Positions 6,211-14,737 of a stretch of 32,490 nt of DNA are shown here, piece after piece. The notes under the pieces were generated by a model, which did no database searches, was not told the DNA's origin, and saw only the letters and a list, made by a program, of their open reading frames with translations. Each line of letters opens with the position of its first letter. Positions within the stretch are counted from its first letter, which is position 1. Location: contig JAGVXD010000009.1 in assembly GCA_018303945.1 (NCBI GenBank), forward strand, positions 1 to 32,490, given 5' to 3'. This DNA is from Candidatus Pacearchaeota archaeon (GTDB taxonomy: Archaea; Nanobdellota; Nanobdellia; Pacearchaeales; GW2011-AR1). Position numbers and translations under genes: made by a program.

Positions 6211-8502
6211 GTGAACATGATATTCAAAGATAATGCCGCTTTATACGCAAGCGAGATAGACCGAAAGCAGGGTGAGGATGTTTTATACATAAATTACCTA
6301 ACGGCGCCATTTGTTCCATCAATAGCAGACAATACTTCGGACATGGCCAGAGTCATAGATTTAATATCCGAAAATTCATCAATAGCAAGAGTTATTTTAG
6401 TACAGCAGAGAAATTATCATTATCCTGCTGAACAGATTCTGCTTCTAAGCGAGATTGCGGCGCTATACTCATTTCTTACTAAACAAGAAGCGGTTCTTTC
6501 CATACAGAAACTTAGCGTATTTGGAAATGTTGGAGAAGTGCATCAGGATATTTCATACCTTCTTGTTCTCTTAAGACAGGATCCAATAGGGTGCTATATA
6601 GAACTTCAGAGAAGAGTCAGGCAGCTGCGGGGACAATTAGAAAAAGGACAAGTGATTAACGTAAGCGGATTGGTGAATTATATAAGATTTCTTGAGAGAT
6701 TTTTAGGGCTGGTAGAAAGGACGAAGCTGATTCAGAAGACTCTTCCTGAAATAGCAGGAATGCTCGGGAGCAACAGGGAAATTTACAAATCTGTATTCAG
6801 ACCAGACATACTACCTAACTTTACTTTTACCCGTTTAGTTGCCGTAATTCCTTCAGATGCAGAACTTATTAACCAGTATGAAATAAGTGGGAGCTTTGAG
6901 CAAGCTACGGTTACTATACTGAAGCGTAAGAGCGATTCAAAATATCTATATCATGTAATGCCTCCGGAATACACTCTTTCTGAAGAGCACCATCTTCTTC
7001 TCAATATTGCCCGCGGAGTTTTGCTGGAGCATAGACCAAAGGCAGAGGAATTTACAGATCCTGAAAAAACGAGGCACGTTTTTTTCAATGTAGCCAGGGA
7101 CTTAGTCAGCGAATTAGCCAAGAGCAAAAACATGGAGCTTACATATCGCGAACTTCAGAAGCTTGCCAGAATTTTAGTAAGGTACACAATAGGATATGGA
7201 TTGATTGAGATTCTTTTATTGGATGAGAAGTTGCAAGATATCGCTTTAAATGCCCCTATTGCACAGAACCCTATATTTGTAAGGCATGAGCAGTACGAGG
7301 AATGTGCAACTAATATAATACCCAGTTATGAAGATGCAGACTCATGGGCTGCTAAACTTCGCCTTCAATCAGGAAGACCTCTTGACGAAGCAAACCCCAT
7401 TCTTGATAGTGATCTATCATTTGGGAGCGTAAGGGCAAGAGTGGCAGCGATAAAAGAACCCTTGTCGCCTTCAGGACTAGCTTATGCTTTTAGAAGACAC
7501 AGAGACCAACCTTGGACATTGCCATTGTTTATCAAGAACAAGATGATTAATTCTTTTGCAGCAGGACTCTTGAGTTTTCTCGTTGATGGTAGTAGGACTC
7601 TGCTTGTAGCCGGGACAAGAAGTTCGGGAAAGACTTCTTTATTAGGAAGCCTAATGCTTGAAATAATGCCTAAATACAGAACTATTGTTGTAGAGGATAC
7701 CCCTGAACTTCCGGTTGATTCTTTGCGTAAGATAGGATATGACATTTTGCGCATGAAAGTGCGAAGCGCACTGATAGAAGGAACTACCGAAGTTGAGGCT
7801 TCAGAAGGCATAAGGGCCAGCTTGAGATTGGGCGACTCTGCCTTAATTGTAGGGGAGGTAAGAAGCACTGAAGCGAGGGCATTATATGAAGCAATGAGAG
7901 TGGGGGCATTGGCAAATGTAGTAGCAGGAACTATTCACGGAGATTCACCATATGGAGTTTTTGACAGAGTTGTAAATGATTTGAATGTGCCGGCTACAAG
8001 CTTCAAGGCAACAGACATAATAATCGTAGCAAATCCGGTTAAGACTCCTGACGGACTAAAATCAAGCAAGAGGGTAATGAGAGTTACTGAAGTAAGAAAG
8101 CATTGGACAAAAGACCCTCTGGAAGAAGGAGGATTTGTTGATTTGATGAGATACAATGTAGAGAAAGATGAGCTGGAGCCGACACCAGAATTAATAAATG
8201 GGGAATCTGAAATATTAAAAAGCATCGCCGGAAATGTCCGAGGTTGGGCTGGGAACTGGGATGCAGTATATGATAATATTATCCTGCGGGGACTAATAAA
8301 ACAAGAAATGGTTGATGAAGCTCTGCGTCTTGGAAAGCCAGAAATTTTAGAAGCAGATTTCAATGCAAAAGCCAATCATGCTTTTCATGTGATAAGTGAA
8401 AAAGTCAGAGAAGAATATGGACTGCCTTTAAGAGAACACGTTTTACCAAGATGGAAGGACTGGATGAAAGAGAAATTTTCTAATTATAGTGATAGAAATT
8501 AA
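6211..8502 (+). CDS. Type II/IV secretion (TadA/FlaI-type) ATPase
   Basis: Cytoplasmic hexameric ATPase that drives assembly of pilus, archaellum or secretion filaments. About 763 residues: a long N-terminal region (1-330) with no motif I know, an N2-like domain, then the RecA-like core. Walker A GTRSSGKT is at about 469-475, the Asp box VEDTPELP near 494, Walker B LIVGEVRS near 543 and the His box GTIHGD near 573. The extra N-terminal region makes it longer than archaellum FlaI (about 550). The start is uncertain: TATATAA (6178-6187) is centred 28 nt from GTG 6211, fitting a leaderless GTG; ATG 6217 preceded by AAGGTGA is the alternative. It belongs with the platform protein at 9760 and the pilins from 12192. 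Confidence 0.92.
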   Translation: MNMIFKDNAALYASEIDRKQGEDVLYINYLTAPFVPSIADNTSDMARVIDLISENSSIARVILVQQRNYHYPAEQILLLSEIAALYSFLTKQEAVLSIQKLSVFGNVGEVHQDISYLLVLLRQDPIGCYIELQRRVRQLRGQLEKGQVINVSGLVNYIRFLERFLGLVERTKLIQKTLPEIAGMLGSNREIYKSVFRPDILPNFTFTRLVAVIPSDAELINQYEISGSFEQATVTILKRKSDSKYLYHVMPPEYTLSEEHHLLLNIARGVLLEHRPKAEEFTDPEKTRHVFFNVARDLVSELAKSKNMELTYRELQKLARILVRYTIGYGLIEILLLDEKLQDIALNAPIAQNPIFVRHEQYEECATNIIPSYEDADSWAAKLRLQSGRPLDEANPILDSDLSFGSVRARVAAIKEPLSPSGLAYAFRRHRDQPWTLPLFIKNKMINSFAAGLLSFLVDGSRTLLVAGTRSSGKTSLLGSLMLEIMPKYRTIVVEDTPELPVDSLRKIGYDILRMKVRSALIEGTTEVEASEGIRASLRLGDSALIVGEVRSTEARALYEAMRVGALANVVAGTIHGDSPYGVFDRVVNDLNVPATSFKATDIIIVANPVKTPDGLKSSKRVMRVTEVRKHWTKDPLEEGGFVDLMRYNVEKDELEPTPELINGESEILKSIAGNVRGWAGNWDAVYDNIILRGLIKQEMVDEALRLGKPEILEADFNAKANHAFHVISEKVREEYGLPLREHVLPRWKDWMKEKFSNYSDRN

Positions 8503-8540
8503 TAATCGGATAAATCATTTCCTTTCTTATAAATCTTAAA

Positions 8541-8600
8541 TATAGTGAAAGACATAAGTCTTTCTCTTGACTTCAAGAATTTCCAATTCTTGAGACTGAG
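8541..8600 (+). repeat. Hairpin repeat family 2, copy 1 (in 313-bp gap 8503-8815)
   Basis: Two hairpins in series: GAAAGAC-ataa-GTCTTTC (8547-8564) and CAAGAATT-tcc-AATTCTTG (8574-8592). Bases 8542-8570 are identical to 29313-29341. The whole 52-nt stretch matches 29147-29198 with only about three differences, all G/A or C/T. The rest of the gap holds the duplicated TTATAAATCTTA (about 8527 and 8614), a C/T-rich tract near 8680 and the TATA box of the next gene; I see no other gene in it. Confidence 0.8.
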
Positions 8601-8786
8601 AAAATCAATTTGTTATAAATCTTAGTATATAATTTAAGGTGATTATTACTTGAAGAAGACGAAGAGTGATTTATGGTCCCCCCTCTTTTTTGTTTTTTAT
8701 TTATTATTTTGTTTAAAGGGATACGGAAAAGATAAGTCTTTTAACAGTACTATTATTAATTACATAGTAGTAGCTTAATAGAAATA

Positions 8787-8796
8787 TTTATAAATA
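8787..8796 (+). promoter_or_regulatory. TATA box for the 8816 gene
   Basis: TTTATAAATA centred 24-25 nt before ATG 8816, predicting a leaderless transcript. The same decamer lies at 17487-17496. Confidence 0.75.
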
Positions 8797-8815
8797 CCAC
8801 TTTTATTGATTTAGT

Positions 8816-9610
8816 ATGGCAATAAAACTTAATGCAACACCAGAAGCATACAAAGAATTTTATGGCAGAAACGTAGAACAGATGCCTAAGCTAGTAGCCG
8901 AAGGTAGAGTTCCAATGAATGCTTCTCAATTAATGCAAAGGAGACTTGACTTTAGAAATGGTCCTGAAGCTGTAAAAACTGCTTGGATGGATAATTATTT
9001 TGATACTGGCGATGCAGTTATTTATCATCCAAATGGAGATGTAAAGATTGTCCTTGATTCTCAAACATTAAGAGAAATGACTCCTGAAAGCCAAAGAAAC
9101 AGCGGAGCATTGGTTCTTGGTGAGGATGTTTACAAAGCATTACAAGGCGAAGTATTCAAGAAAGGTAAGCTCGGAAAAGTTAATGATTCAATGTCACGAG
9201 AAGATGTTAAAGCTCATCCTGTTTGGAAGGTTTTAGCAAGAGATCAAGCATTACTTAATGATTATACAGATTTTATCTTTGCTGAAAGCAAAGAAAGATT
9301 TGATTACGACACTGCGATGGGAGTATTCCCAGGATCTTGCAGTGGAGATGAGCCTGAAATGAGGGCGTGGTGTGTCTGGTGGCTCGTCAACAGGTCTTAT
9401 GCTATTGGCAGGTGCGTTCTTGACCGTGACAATGGTCGCCTCGTCGGTATAGCGCCGGAGGCGCTTAGTGCGCAGGGCAAGGGTGCCTCAAATATAAAAG
9501 CATATTCAATGGTAGATGTTCAGAAAGCTAGAAAACAATTAGACCAAATAGCTCAATTTATGAAGCCTGAATCTGTAGACAAAGTCAAGTCTTTACTTGG
9601 AAAACTTTAA
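8816..9610 (+). CDS. Hypothetical protein with internal DGR-like variable block
   Basis: 264 residues, soluble, with no membrane segment; family not recognised. Residues 1-180 use the AT-rich codons of the neighbours. From about codon 181 to 223 (9358-9484) base composition changes abruptly to G+C-rich, and nearly every codon in the core ends in C or T (gtc, tct, gct, att, tgc, gtt, cgt, gac). The peptide is Trp/Arg/Gly-rich (AWCVWWLVNRS, then DNGRLVG). After this the sequence returns to AT-rich, with a Lys/Gln-rich helical C-terminus. This matches a DGR target with an internal variable region and a C-terminal tail. Recent foreign insertion is an alternative. A TATA box 25 nt upstream supports the start. 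Confidence 0.7.
   Translation: MAIKLNATPEAYKEFYGRNVEQMPKLVAEGRVPMNASQLMQRRLDFRNGPEAVKTAWMDNYFDTGDAVIYHPNGDVKIVLDSQTLREMTPESQRNSGALVLGEDVYKALQGEVFKKGKLGKVNDSMSREDVKAHPVWKVLARDQALLNDYTDFIFAESKERFDYDTAMGVFPGSCSGDEPEMRAWCVWWLVNRSYAIGRCVLDRDNGRLVGIAPEALSAQGKGASNIKAYSMVDVQKARKQLDQIAQFMKPESVDKVKSLLGKL
9358..9465 (+). other. Candidate DGR variable region 2 with GC hairpin
   Basis: A block of pyrimidine-ending codons inside the 8816 gene, followed directly by the perfect inverted repeat AGCGCC-gga-GGCGCT (9451-9465). Replacing the first two bases of gtc, tct, gct, att, tgc, gtt and cgt by AA would give an Asn-rich template (AAC/AAT), as in DGR template repeats. Fixed flanks and a hairpin just after the block fit the DGR target layout. 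No template repeat or reverse transcriptase lies in the window, so a distant retroelement would be needed. Confidence 0.5.
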
Positions 9611-9650
9611 TTCTTCTTTACCTAAAAAAACTTTCACTTTTTTAGAGCAT

Positions 9651-9671
9651 AGAAAATATAAAATATTTTCT
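9651..9671. terminator. AT-rich hairpin between convergent genes
   Basis: AGAAAATAT-aaa-ATATTTTCT is a 9-bp stem between the 3' ends of the 8816 gene and the platform gene. A second inverted repeat, ATCTAAA/TTTAGAT (9704-9726), follows. They may end transcription in both directions; stems this AT-rich are weak evidence. Confidence 0.35.
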
Positions 9672-9759
9672 CTGGTTCAATAAAGATTATAAACTGATTT
9701 TTTATCTAAATCTTCTCTCTTTAGATAGGAGTTTATTTTTACATATCCAGCGGAAAATT

Positions 9760-11877
9760 CTAAGCGAGACCGCCTAAAGCCAGAGAAGATAAAATAGTAA
9801 GGGCTATGGACGCAAGTGCGGCGGCTATAAGATAGAGAGGAAGGGCAGTCATCAAGTTTCTTGAAAATTCATATTTCTCCTTTAATATGTCTTTGCCTGA
9901 ATTTACAGTTACTAAAGTTACTGTGAGGATATAAACGAGTTCTATTATGTATATTCCCACTATCATTTGCATTGCTGCGGGGGCTATTATCGCTTCAACT
10001 GAAAATATATTCAATATTTTTGAGACATAGCTTAAATCTCCAAGTTCTCCTCCTGCAAGAACAACTTTTTGCAGAGACTCCATCTTGAGAAGTATGGAAG
10101 TTATCATGCTTGCAAGACCGACAACTATTCCTGCAAGAAGAGGAGCCAGGAAAGTCATATTTGATCTCATATCAGATGTTATTTCGGCGAGGAGGTCACG
10201 CAAACGCTGATTGATTTTTTCTATATTTTTTACATACTCTGAAATGGACATAAGAGACTGCGCAGCAATTCGAAGTCCTTTTTTTGTAGATTCTACAAGT
10301 ATTCTCATTGAAGTAGATATAAGAGATGAAGGGAAGAAAAGTATCGCCCCTCTTTTCTTGTCAAATATTGCTCTGTCTAAAGACATTCCAAGCTGCTGAA
10401 TGTTTTGGTTTACCAATGAAAGAAAAGCCTGGGTTTTCTGACCTTGAGTTGATTCTGCTACTTTTGCAAAAGCTATTTCTGCAGGTATGCCATCACCGAG
10501 CCTGTTTCCCAATTGAAACAATGAGTTTGTAAATTCTTTCTCTAGTTCTTTAGTATCATCTCTTGCAACAATAAGCTTCTTTGTTTTTTTGCGATAAGCT
10601 ATAGCAAAGAAAAGAGCTATGGAGAGAGGAACACAAAGACTCAAGAGCAGTCCACCCAAGCCGACAGGACCAAACAATTCTCCTATAGATTGGTTTGTGA
10701 GGAATGGAAGCCCTATCTCTCCCAATGTAAGAGTGCTTTCAATAGGAAAAAATCCGAATTGAATCATAATTGGAATAAGTCCAATTATCAATATTGGCAG
10801 GGCAATCAGAGAAGAAATAATCCATGGCTTTCTAGAGATGAATAAAGGATAGTCCGGGTTTTTTTCCAATATAGAAGCATCACCATATCCGCCAGGTCTT
10901 TTTAGAAGAACTTGCGAGCTTAGATACCAGACATATATTGGCACGAGAATGTTGAAGAATAACATGACATGATACCATGCAATTATTCCCTGAAGAAGAG
11001 TTGCTGCCAGAGGAAGCAGGGCGAGGGTGAGAGTAGGAAGAATAATTCCAAGCATGTAAACATTTGTCAAGGGCGCGCGTATTTCTCTTGAATATTTAAG
11101 CATATTCTCATATACTCCATCTAAAATTACCTGAAGAGCTTTTTCAAGTATCTGAATGCGCCTTGCTTCGGTCGGTTCATAGAGACTGGATTCTATGAGA
11201 TGGAAAGATTCCACGAATTCAGGAGAGTACTCCTTCCAGCGGTCAAGATAAGCATTAAAAGATTGCTTTATAGAAGAGAATTTTGCTACTTCGACATCGT
11301 AGAATATCTTCTTAAAGTCAAGAGCAAGCGGACCTTCCAAATGCTCCGAAGCAAAAGCAATTGCTCTCTCTAAATTTGATGTGTGTTTCATGTATACTAC
11401 AACATAAAGCACTGCAGGGACCATCTGCGCGGAGGCTTTTAGCTTCCAACTGTTTGCCAGACGCTGCGGCTCTGTATAAACATAGTAGAACAAAGAAAGA
11501 GAAGCGAGAATACCGAGGAAAGTAAATAAGAAAGGGAAAGAGCCACCTATGAAGAATATAGAGAGAGCAATTGCCAGGACAAGCACTAATGCACCTATCA
11601 ATGTAGTAATTGATAATGCCAAAGCCTGACTTGGAGTGATTGAAACATGCGCTTCTTTAAGAAATTTTTGCATTTTTAGGCTGTCTTTTTCAGAGACTTT
11701 AAGAGAGATAATGGTTCCAAGTGTTTTTGCCCATCGTTCGTATCGGTTAATTTCAGGGATGTTTTCGTCTTTAAACTGCAGATATTCCTTAGAGAAACCC
11801 TGCGGTGATGAACTATCCGACATTTCAGATTCTATCTTTGCAGCGTATTTTTTCAGAACGTCGCGTGTGCTTGGCAT
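9760..11877 (-). CDS. Double T2SF-domain pilus platform protein (TadC/FlaJ-like)
   Basis: Polytopic inner platform protein of an archaeal type IV pilus or secretion system; it docks the ATPase encoded at 6211. About 705 residues. A cytoplasmic N-terminus (1-85) is followed by two membrane helices. A cytoplasmic helical T2SF domain (about 150-265) contains VPAVLYVVVYMKHTSNLERA. Four or more central helices follow, then a second T2SF domain (about 455-600) with LFQLGNRLGDGIPAEIAFAK, and C-terminal helices. Archaeal FlaJ/ArlJ-type proteins also have two T2SF halves. GAGGGATT before the ATG looks like a Shine-Dalgarno sequence, with a TATA-like ATTTATAAC about 40 nt upstream. It ends convergently with the 8816 gene and is divergent from the pilin operon. 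Confidence 0.88.
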   Translation of the reverse strand: MPSTRDVLKKYAAKIESEMSDSSSPQGFSKEYLQFKDENIPEINRYERWAKTLGTIISLKVSEKDSLKMQKFLKEAHVSITPSQALALSITTLIGALVLVLAIALSIFFIGGSFPFLFTFLGILASLSLFYYVYTEPQRLANSWKLKASAQMVPAVLYVVVYMKHTSNLERAIAFASEHLEGPLALDFKKIFYDVEVAKFSSIKQSFNAYLDRWKEYSPEFVESFHLIESSLYEPTEARRIQILEKALQVILDGVYENMLKYSREIRAPLTNVYMLGIILPTLTLALLPLAATLLQGIIAWYHVMLFFNILVPIYVWYLSSQVLLKRPGGYGDASILEKNPDYPLFISRKPWIISSLIALPILIIGLIPIMIQFGFFPIESTLTLGEIGLPFLTNQSIGELFGPVGLGGLLLSLCVPLSIALFFAIAYRKKTKKLIVARDDTKELEKEFTNSLFQLGNRLGDGIPAEIAFAKVAESTQGQKTQAFLSLVNQNIQQLGMSLDRAIFDKKRGAILFFPSSLISTSMRILVESTKKGLRIAAQSLMSISEYVKNIEKINQRLRDLLAEITSDMRSNMTFLAPLLAGIVVGLASMITSILLKMESLQKVVLAGGELGDLSYVSKILNIFSVEAIIAPAAMQMIVGIYIIELVYILTVTLVTVNSGKDILKEKYEFSRNLMTALPLYLIAAALASIALTILSSLALGGLA

Positions 11878-11988
11878 AATCCCTCTTTTTCCTTTTTTAT
11901 GATATGAATAGCTATGTTATAAATTATATGGTCTTATATCTTTGTTTAATAAGTAAGTGTTGTTAAAAATGTTTATTTTTTTTATATA

Positions 11989-12110
11989 CGGAGAACTGCT
12001 TAGGTTGTAGCCCACTTTGTACGCAGTCATCAAGAACATAGGGTTCTTGAGGTCTCTATCTGGATAACTGCTCTTCCGTGAGCTATAAGTAATGCAGTTA
12101 TCCATATCTA
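11989..12110 (+). repeat. Modular palindromic element, copy B (in 314-bp gap 11878-12191)
   Basis: Nearly the same as 2146-2273. GAGA (11991) pairs with TCTC (12053). The inner stem is ACTGCtTA/TACGCAGT, where the mismatch seen in copy A is a G-C pair, followed by CAAGAAC-atagg-GTTCTTG. Module 2 is a perfect 10-bp stem, GGATAACTGC (12062-12071) with GCAGTTATCC (12094-12103), around the shared loop TCCGTGAGCTATAA. It sits between the divergent platform gene and pilin operon. The rest of the gap holds the promoters of both: a TATA-like box at 11916-11924 (minus) and AATTTAAGAA at 12161-12170 (plus). Confidence 0.85.
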
Positions 12111-12191
12111 TAAAACTGCGCCAATTAACCAAGACACTGAAGATGCAACCCTATACAATAAATTTAAGAATTAAGTGCGCTTTGATTTTCA

Positions 12192-12356
12192 ATGAATATG
12201 AAGAGGGAGAAGAGAGGGGTAGTCTGGAATGTTGTACTAGCGATAATTCTCTCAATTTTAGCTTTAGTCCTAGGGATTATAATAATATTTGCATTCAAGG
12301 AGAAATTTCCTGCATGGATAGATGCATTGGCTAATTTAATGAGGTTTGGCAAATGA
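12192..12356 (+). CDS. 54-residue pilin-like protein with class III-type N-terminus
   Basis: First gene of the pilin-like operon. After MNMKREKRG comes one long hydrophobic helix (about residues 10-35), then a short amphipathic tail with two aromatic residues. Basic residues and Gly directly before a hydrophobic stretch are the class III signal used by archaeal prepilin peptidases, which cut after the Gly. The TATA-like AATTTAAGAA is centred 27 nt upstream, so this ATG probably begins the transcript. Its stop overlaps the next start by 4 nt (ATGA), indicating translational coupling. Filament subunit or anchor role is inferred from N-terminus and context. Confidence 0.65.
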   Translation: MNMKREKRGVVWNVVLAIILSILALVLGIIIIFAFKEKFPAWIDALANLMRFGK

Positions 12357-13516
12357 GAGCCAAAGGGGAATTGGTTTCAGAGAATATTATAAAAGTCGTT
12401 CTTGTAACAGTGATGATAATTTTTGTATTCGGTGGGATAGCTTATCCAGTGACTAAGAATTATATTCTGCCTTTGATACATTCTTTACCAACCTTTAATG
12501 AAAGCAGTCAAGTTCAAACTAACGATGTTTTAGTAAGATATATTTTAGAAGGGGGAGAAGGAATGTCTACTGGAGAGGTGCAATATTTTGACAGGGAATT
12601 ATTGCGATGGATTTCTTTAGATGATGATGGAATTACTCTGGAAGGAAAAAACATTGATTCAATCTCACTTTCTCCAGTTTTTGAGAGATATTATTTTTTG
12701 CGCACTCTCCCAGATTATATAACTCTTATGGGCGGGAAAGAAGCAACAATACAGTATTTTCAGCTTTCACGCAAGTATGGAAATAAGGAATATTCAGGAG
12801 TTGTTTCAGCAGAATTTAAAGGAGAGGAATACCTATTGACTTCATATAATGAGCTTTTAATAGGCACTCAAAATAAAGGTGAAAATTTAGATGTGGCAAT
12901 TATTACAGTTGATGAATCCAAAATTTCAGCTAATATCGTTTTAATAACTCTTTTTATGGAAGCTCCGGCATTTGCAGCATTAGATGGAATAGGAAAAAGC
13001 CATATCCGTGCTTTTCAGGGAGCGAAAATTCTTCTCAAGGGAGACCTGCTTTCTGCAAGCTTAATACAGTTTCCAGTAACTCTCTCTCAAAATAGTGAGG
13101 CTTGCAAAGAGGGATATTCTTTCAGGTATTTAAGAGAAGAGAAAACCAGGACAATTTACCAACTTTATTGCGGAGAGAGAGCGATAGGCTCTCCGGGAAT
13201 ATATCTTGGACTTTCTCTTAATTTGCAGGGAGAACCGGATAAGGGAATTATTTTTGTCAGGACAAACAAAGCAGAATATTATACAAAAGTTAAAAGAATG
13301 AGTTTAGATGAGAGTAAGTTAGCCAAGAATATAATAATATGGAGAGACTCTGTTTTAAGCGAACCAATAAGCATCCCATACAGGAAGCCTAACAGCGAAG
13401 TGGGAATAATGAAAGACTCTTCTTTTAATACTTGTGCAAGAAAAGAAGGTGGAAGCCTAGTGATAGCACTGAACAAGGGAGCTCCAAGCAACGGGGCATG
13501 CAGAGGGAATGATTAA
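12353..13516 (+). CDS. Pilin-like surface protein, 387 residues
   Basis: N-terminus MRAKG followed by a polar stretch and one membrane helix (about 14-34), then a large extracytoplasmic domain of about 350 residues. No family is recognised in that domain. It is mostly beta-rich with a few Cys, including pairs near residues 245 and 270 and two near the end that could form disulfides. Start fixed by the 4-nt overlap with the upstream gene; its stop overlaps the next start (TAATG). The size suggests a minor or tip subunit or adhesin rather than a major pilin (inference). Confidence 0.65.
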   Translation: MRAKGELVSENIIKVVLVTVMIIFVFGGIAYPVTKNYILPLIHSLPTFNESSQVQTNDVLVRYILEGGEGMSTGEVQYFDRELLRWISLDDDGITLEGKNIDSISLSPVFERYYFLRTLPDYITLMGGKEATIQYFQLSRKYGNKEYSGVVSAEFKGEEYLLTSYNELLIGTQNKGENLDVAIITVDESKISANIVLITLFMEAPAFAALDGIGKSHIRAFQGAKILLKGDLLSASLIQFPVTLSQNSEACKEGYSFRYLREEKTRTIYQLYCGERAIGSPGIYLGLSLNLQGEPDKGIIFVRTNKAEYYTKVKRMSLDESKLAKNIIIWRDSVLSEPISIPYRKPNSEVGIMKDSSFNTCARKEGGSLVIALNKGAPSNGACRGND

Positions 13517-13638
13517 TGAAAAGATTATGCAAACGAGGAGAAGCACTGCCTGAATTTGTAATTGATAACATAGAATGGTTTGTTTTTCTTCTCCTGATAC
13601 TTACTTTTTTTATTGTATGGAGGGTATGGGGCTCTTGA
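13516..13638 (+). CDS. 40-residue pilin-like membrane peptide
   Basis: MKRLCKRG is followed by EALPEF, a short polar part and a hydrophobic segment of about 19 residues, ending soon after with WRVWGS. It fits the class III signal pattern of its neighbours, and its start overlaps the previous stop by one base. It has almost no domain outside the membrane, so it could be a membrane anchor or an assembly factor. The coupling and the KRG motif are the main support. Confidence 0.55.
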   Translation: MKRLCKRGEALPEFVIDNIEWFVFLLLILTFFIVWRVWGS

Positions 13639-13678
13639 GCAAGCTAAGAGTTATAAATACCAAAACTTATTGATTGGC

Positions 13679-14737
13679 ATGGAAAAGAGGGGACAAATAG
13701 AGAAGGAAACTATGTATTGGATATTATCCATTATAGGCTTTTTAGTCATCGCTTTTTTCTTATATAGATTATTTGATGCAATATCCTACGAAGAAAGGTC
13801 ATGTGAATTGTCAGTAATAACCAGAGCTACTTCAATTGATGCAGCAAAGCAGTATGTGCCTTTGCAATGCACGACAAGAAAAATATGCCTGCGGGAGAAG
13901 GGAGATTGTTCAGAATCTTTTGCAGGAGAGAAAAAACAAGTTGTTAATTTGGGAAGCGATGCAGGAAAAGCTAGAGAGATAATGGAAAAGACTTTGGCTG
14001 AAGAAATGTATCAATGCTGGAAATTAATGGGTGAGGGAAAAAGAGATATAGTTACTTCCCTTTCAACGAAGACAGGATTCAAGGAAGCTTCAAGCGCATG
14101 TGTTTTGTGCGCCCGCGTAGCTTTGGATAGTGAGCAAGCAGAAATTATTTTGGAGAATATAAATTTAAGCAAGTACTTGACAAGCCATCAAGCTCCTGGA
14201 AGCTCGTTAACTTATCTTCAGGCTTTCACAGACAAGAGCGCTTCTTCATACGCAAGAGTAGGTACGGCAAATGAAGTTTACAGAGAACAGAGCAGTGATA
14301 AGCGCCCTGTTGGAATTGTTGAGCTTGAAGGAAATGAGCCGGAAAGCGCAGTTTTGTTCATGCAGATAAAGCCCCCAAACTATCAGGAAGCTTTTGGGAA
14401 TATATTCAAGAGCGGAGGAATAATTGCAGGCACAGCTTATTTCTTATTTCCGAGGTCCGTTGCATCAATAGCTGTTTCCGGGGCAAGCCGAGCAATTAGG
14501 AATCCTGTTGCGAGCGCAGTAGTGTTGGGGGGGACAGCAGCATGGCAAGCAAGTATTGTAATAATGAATGTTCATGCAGGACGCGCAGCAGCAGCAGGAA
14601 AATGCGACAGGATTACTGTGCCCGGAGGAGAAAGCGAAAATATTGCAGGAAGCGGGGGATGCTCGACAGTTGTAGTGCTTCCTTACAAGGCGAATGCTAT
14701 AAATGAATTATGCGATTACATAGAGAGCAAGCCATGA
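13679..14737 (+). CDS. Pilin-like surface protein, 352 residues, Cys-rich
   Basis: MEKRGQIEKETMYW leads into one membrane helix (about 14-33), followed by a Cys-rich extracytoplasmic domain containing CELS, CTTRKICLREKGDC and CVLCA. A glycine/alanine-rich region with one or two further hydrophobic stretches (about residues 245-310) follows, then a Cys-containing C-terminus. I chose ATG 13679 rather than the in-frame ATG at 13613, because a TATA box (13651-13659) is centred 24 nt upstream and this start gives the same KRG signature as the other genes. An internal operon promoter is therefore likely. Domain function unknown. Confidence 0.65.
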   Translation: MEKRGQIEKETMYWILSIIGFLVIAFFLYRLFDAISYEERSCELSVITRATSIDAAKQYVPLQCTTRKICLREKGDCSESFAGEKKQVVNLGSDAGKAREIMEKTLAEEMYQCWKLMGEGKRDIVTSLSTKTGFKEASSACVLCARVALDSEQAEIILENINLSKYLTSHQAPGSSLTYLQAFTDKSASSYARVGTANEVYREQSSDKRPVGIVELEGNEPESAVLFMQIKPPNYQEAFGNIFKSGGIIAGTAYFLFPRSVASIAVSGASRAIRNPVASAVVLGGTAAWQASIVIMNVHAGRAAAAGKCDRITVPGGESENIAGSGGCSTVVVLPYKANAINELCDYIESKP

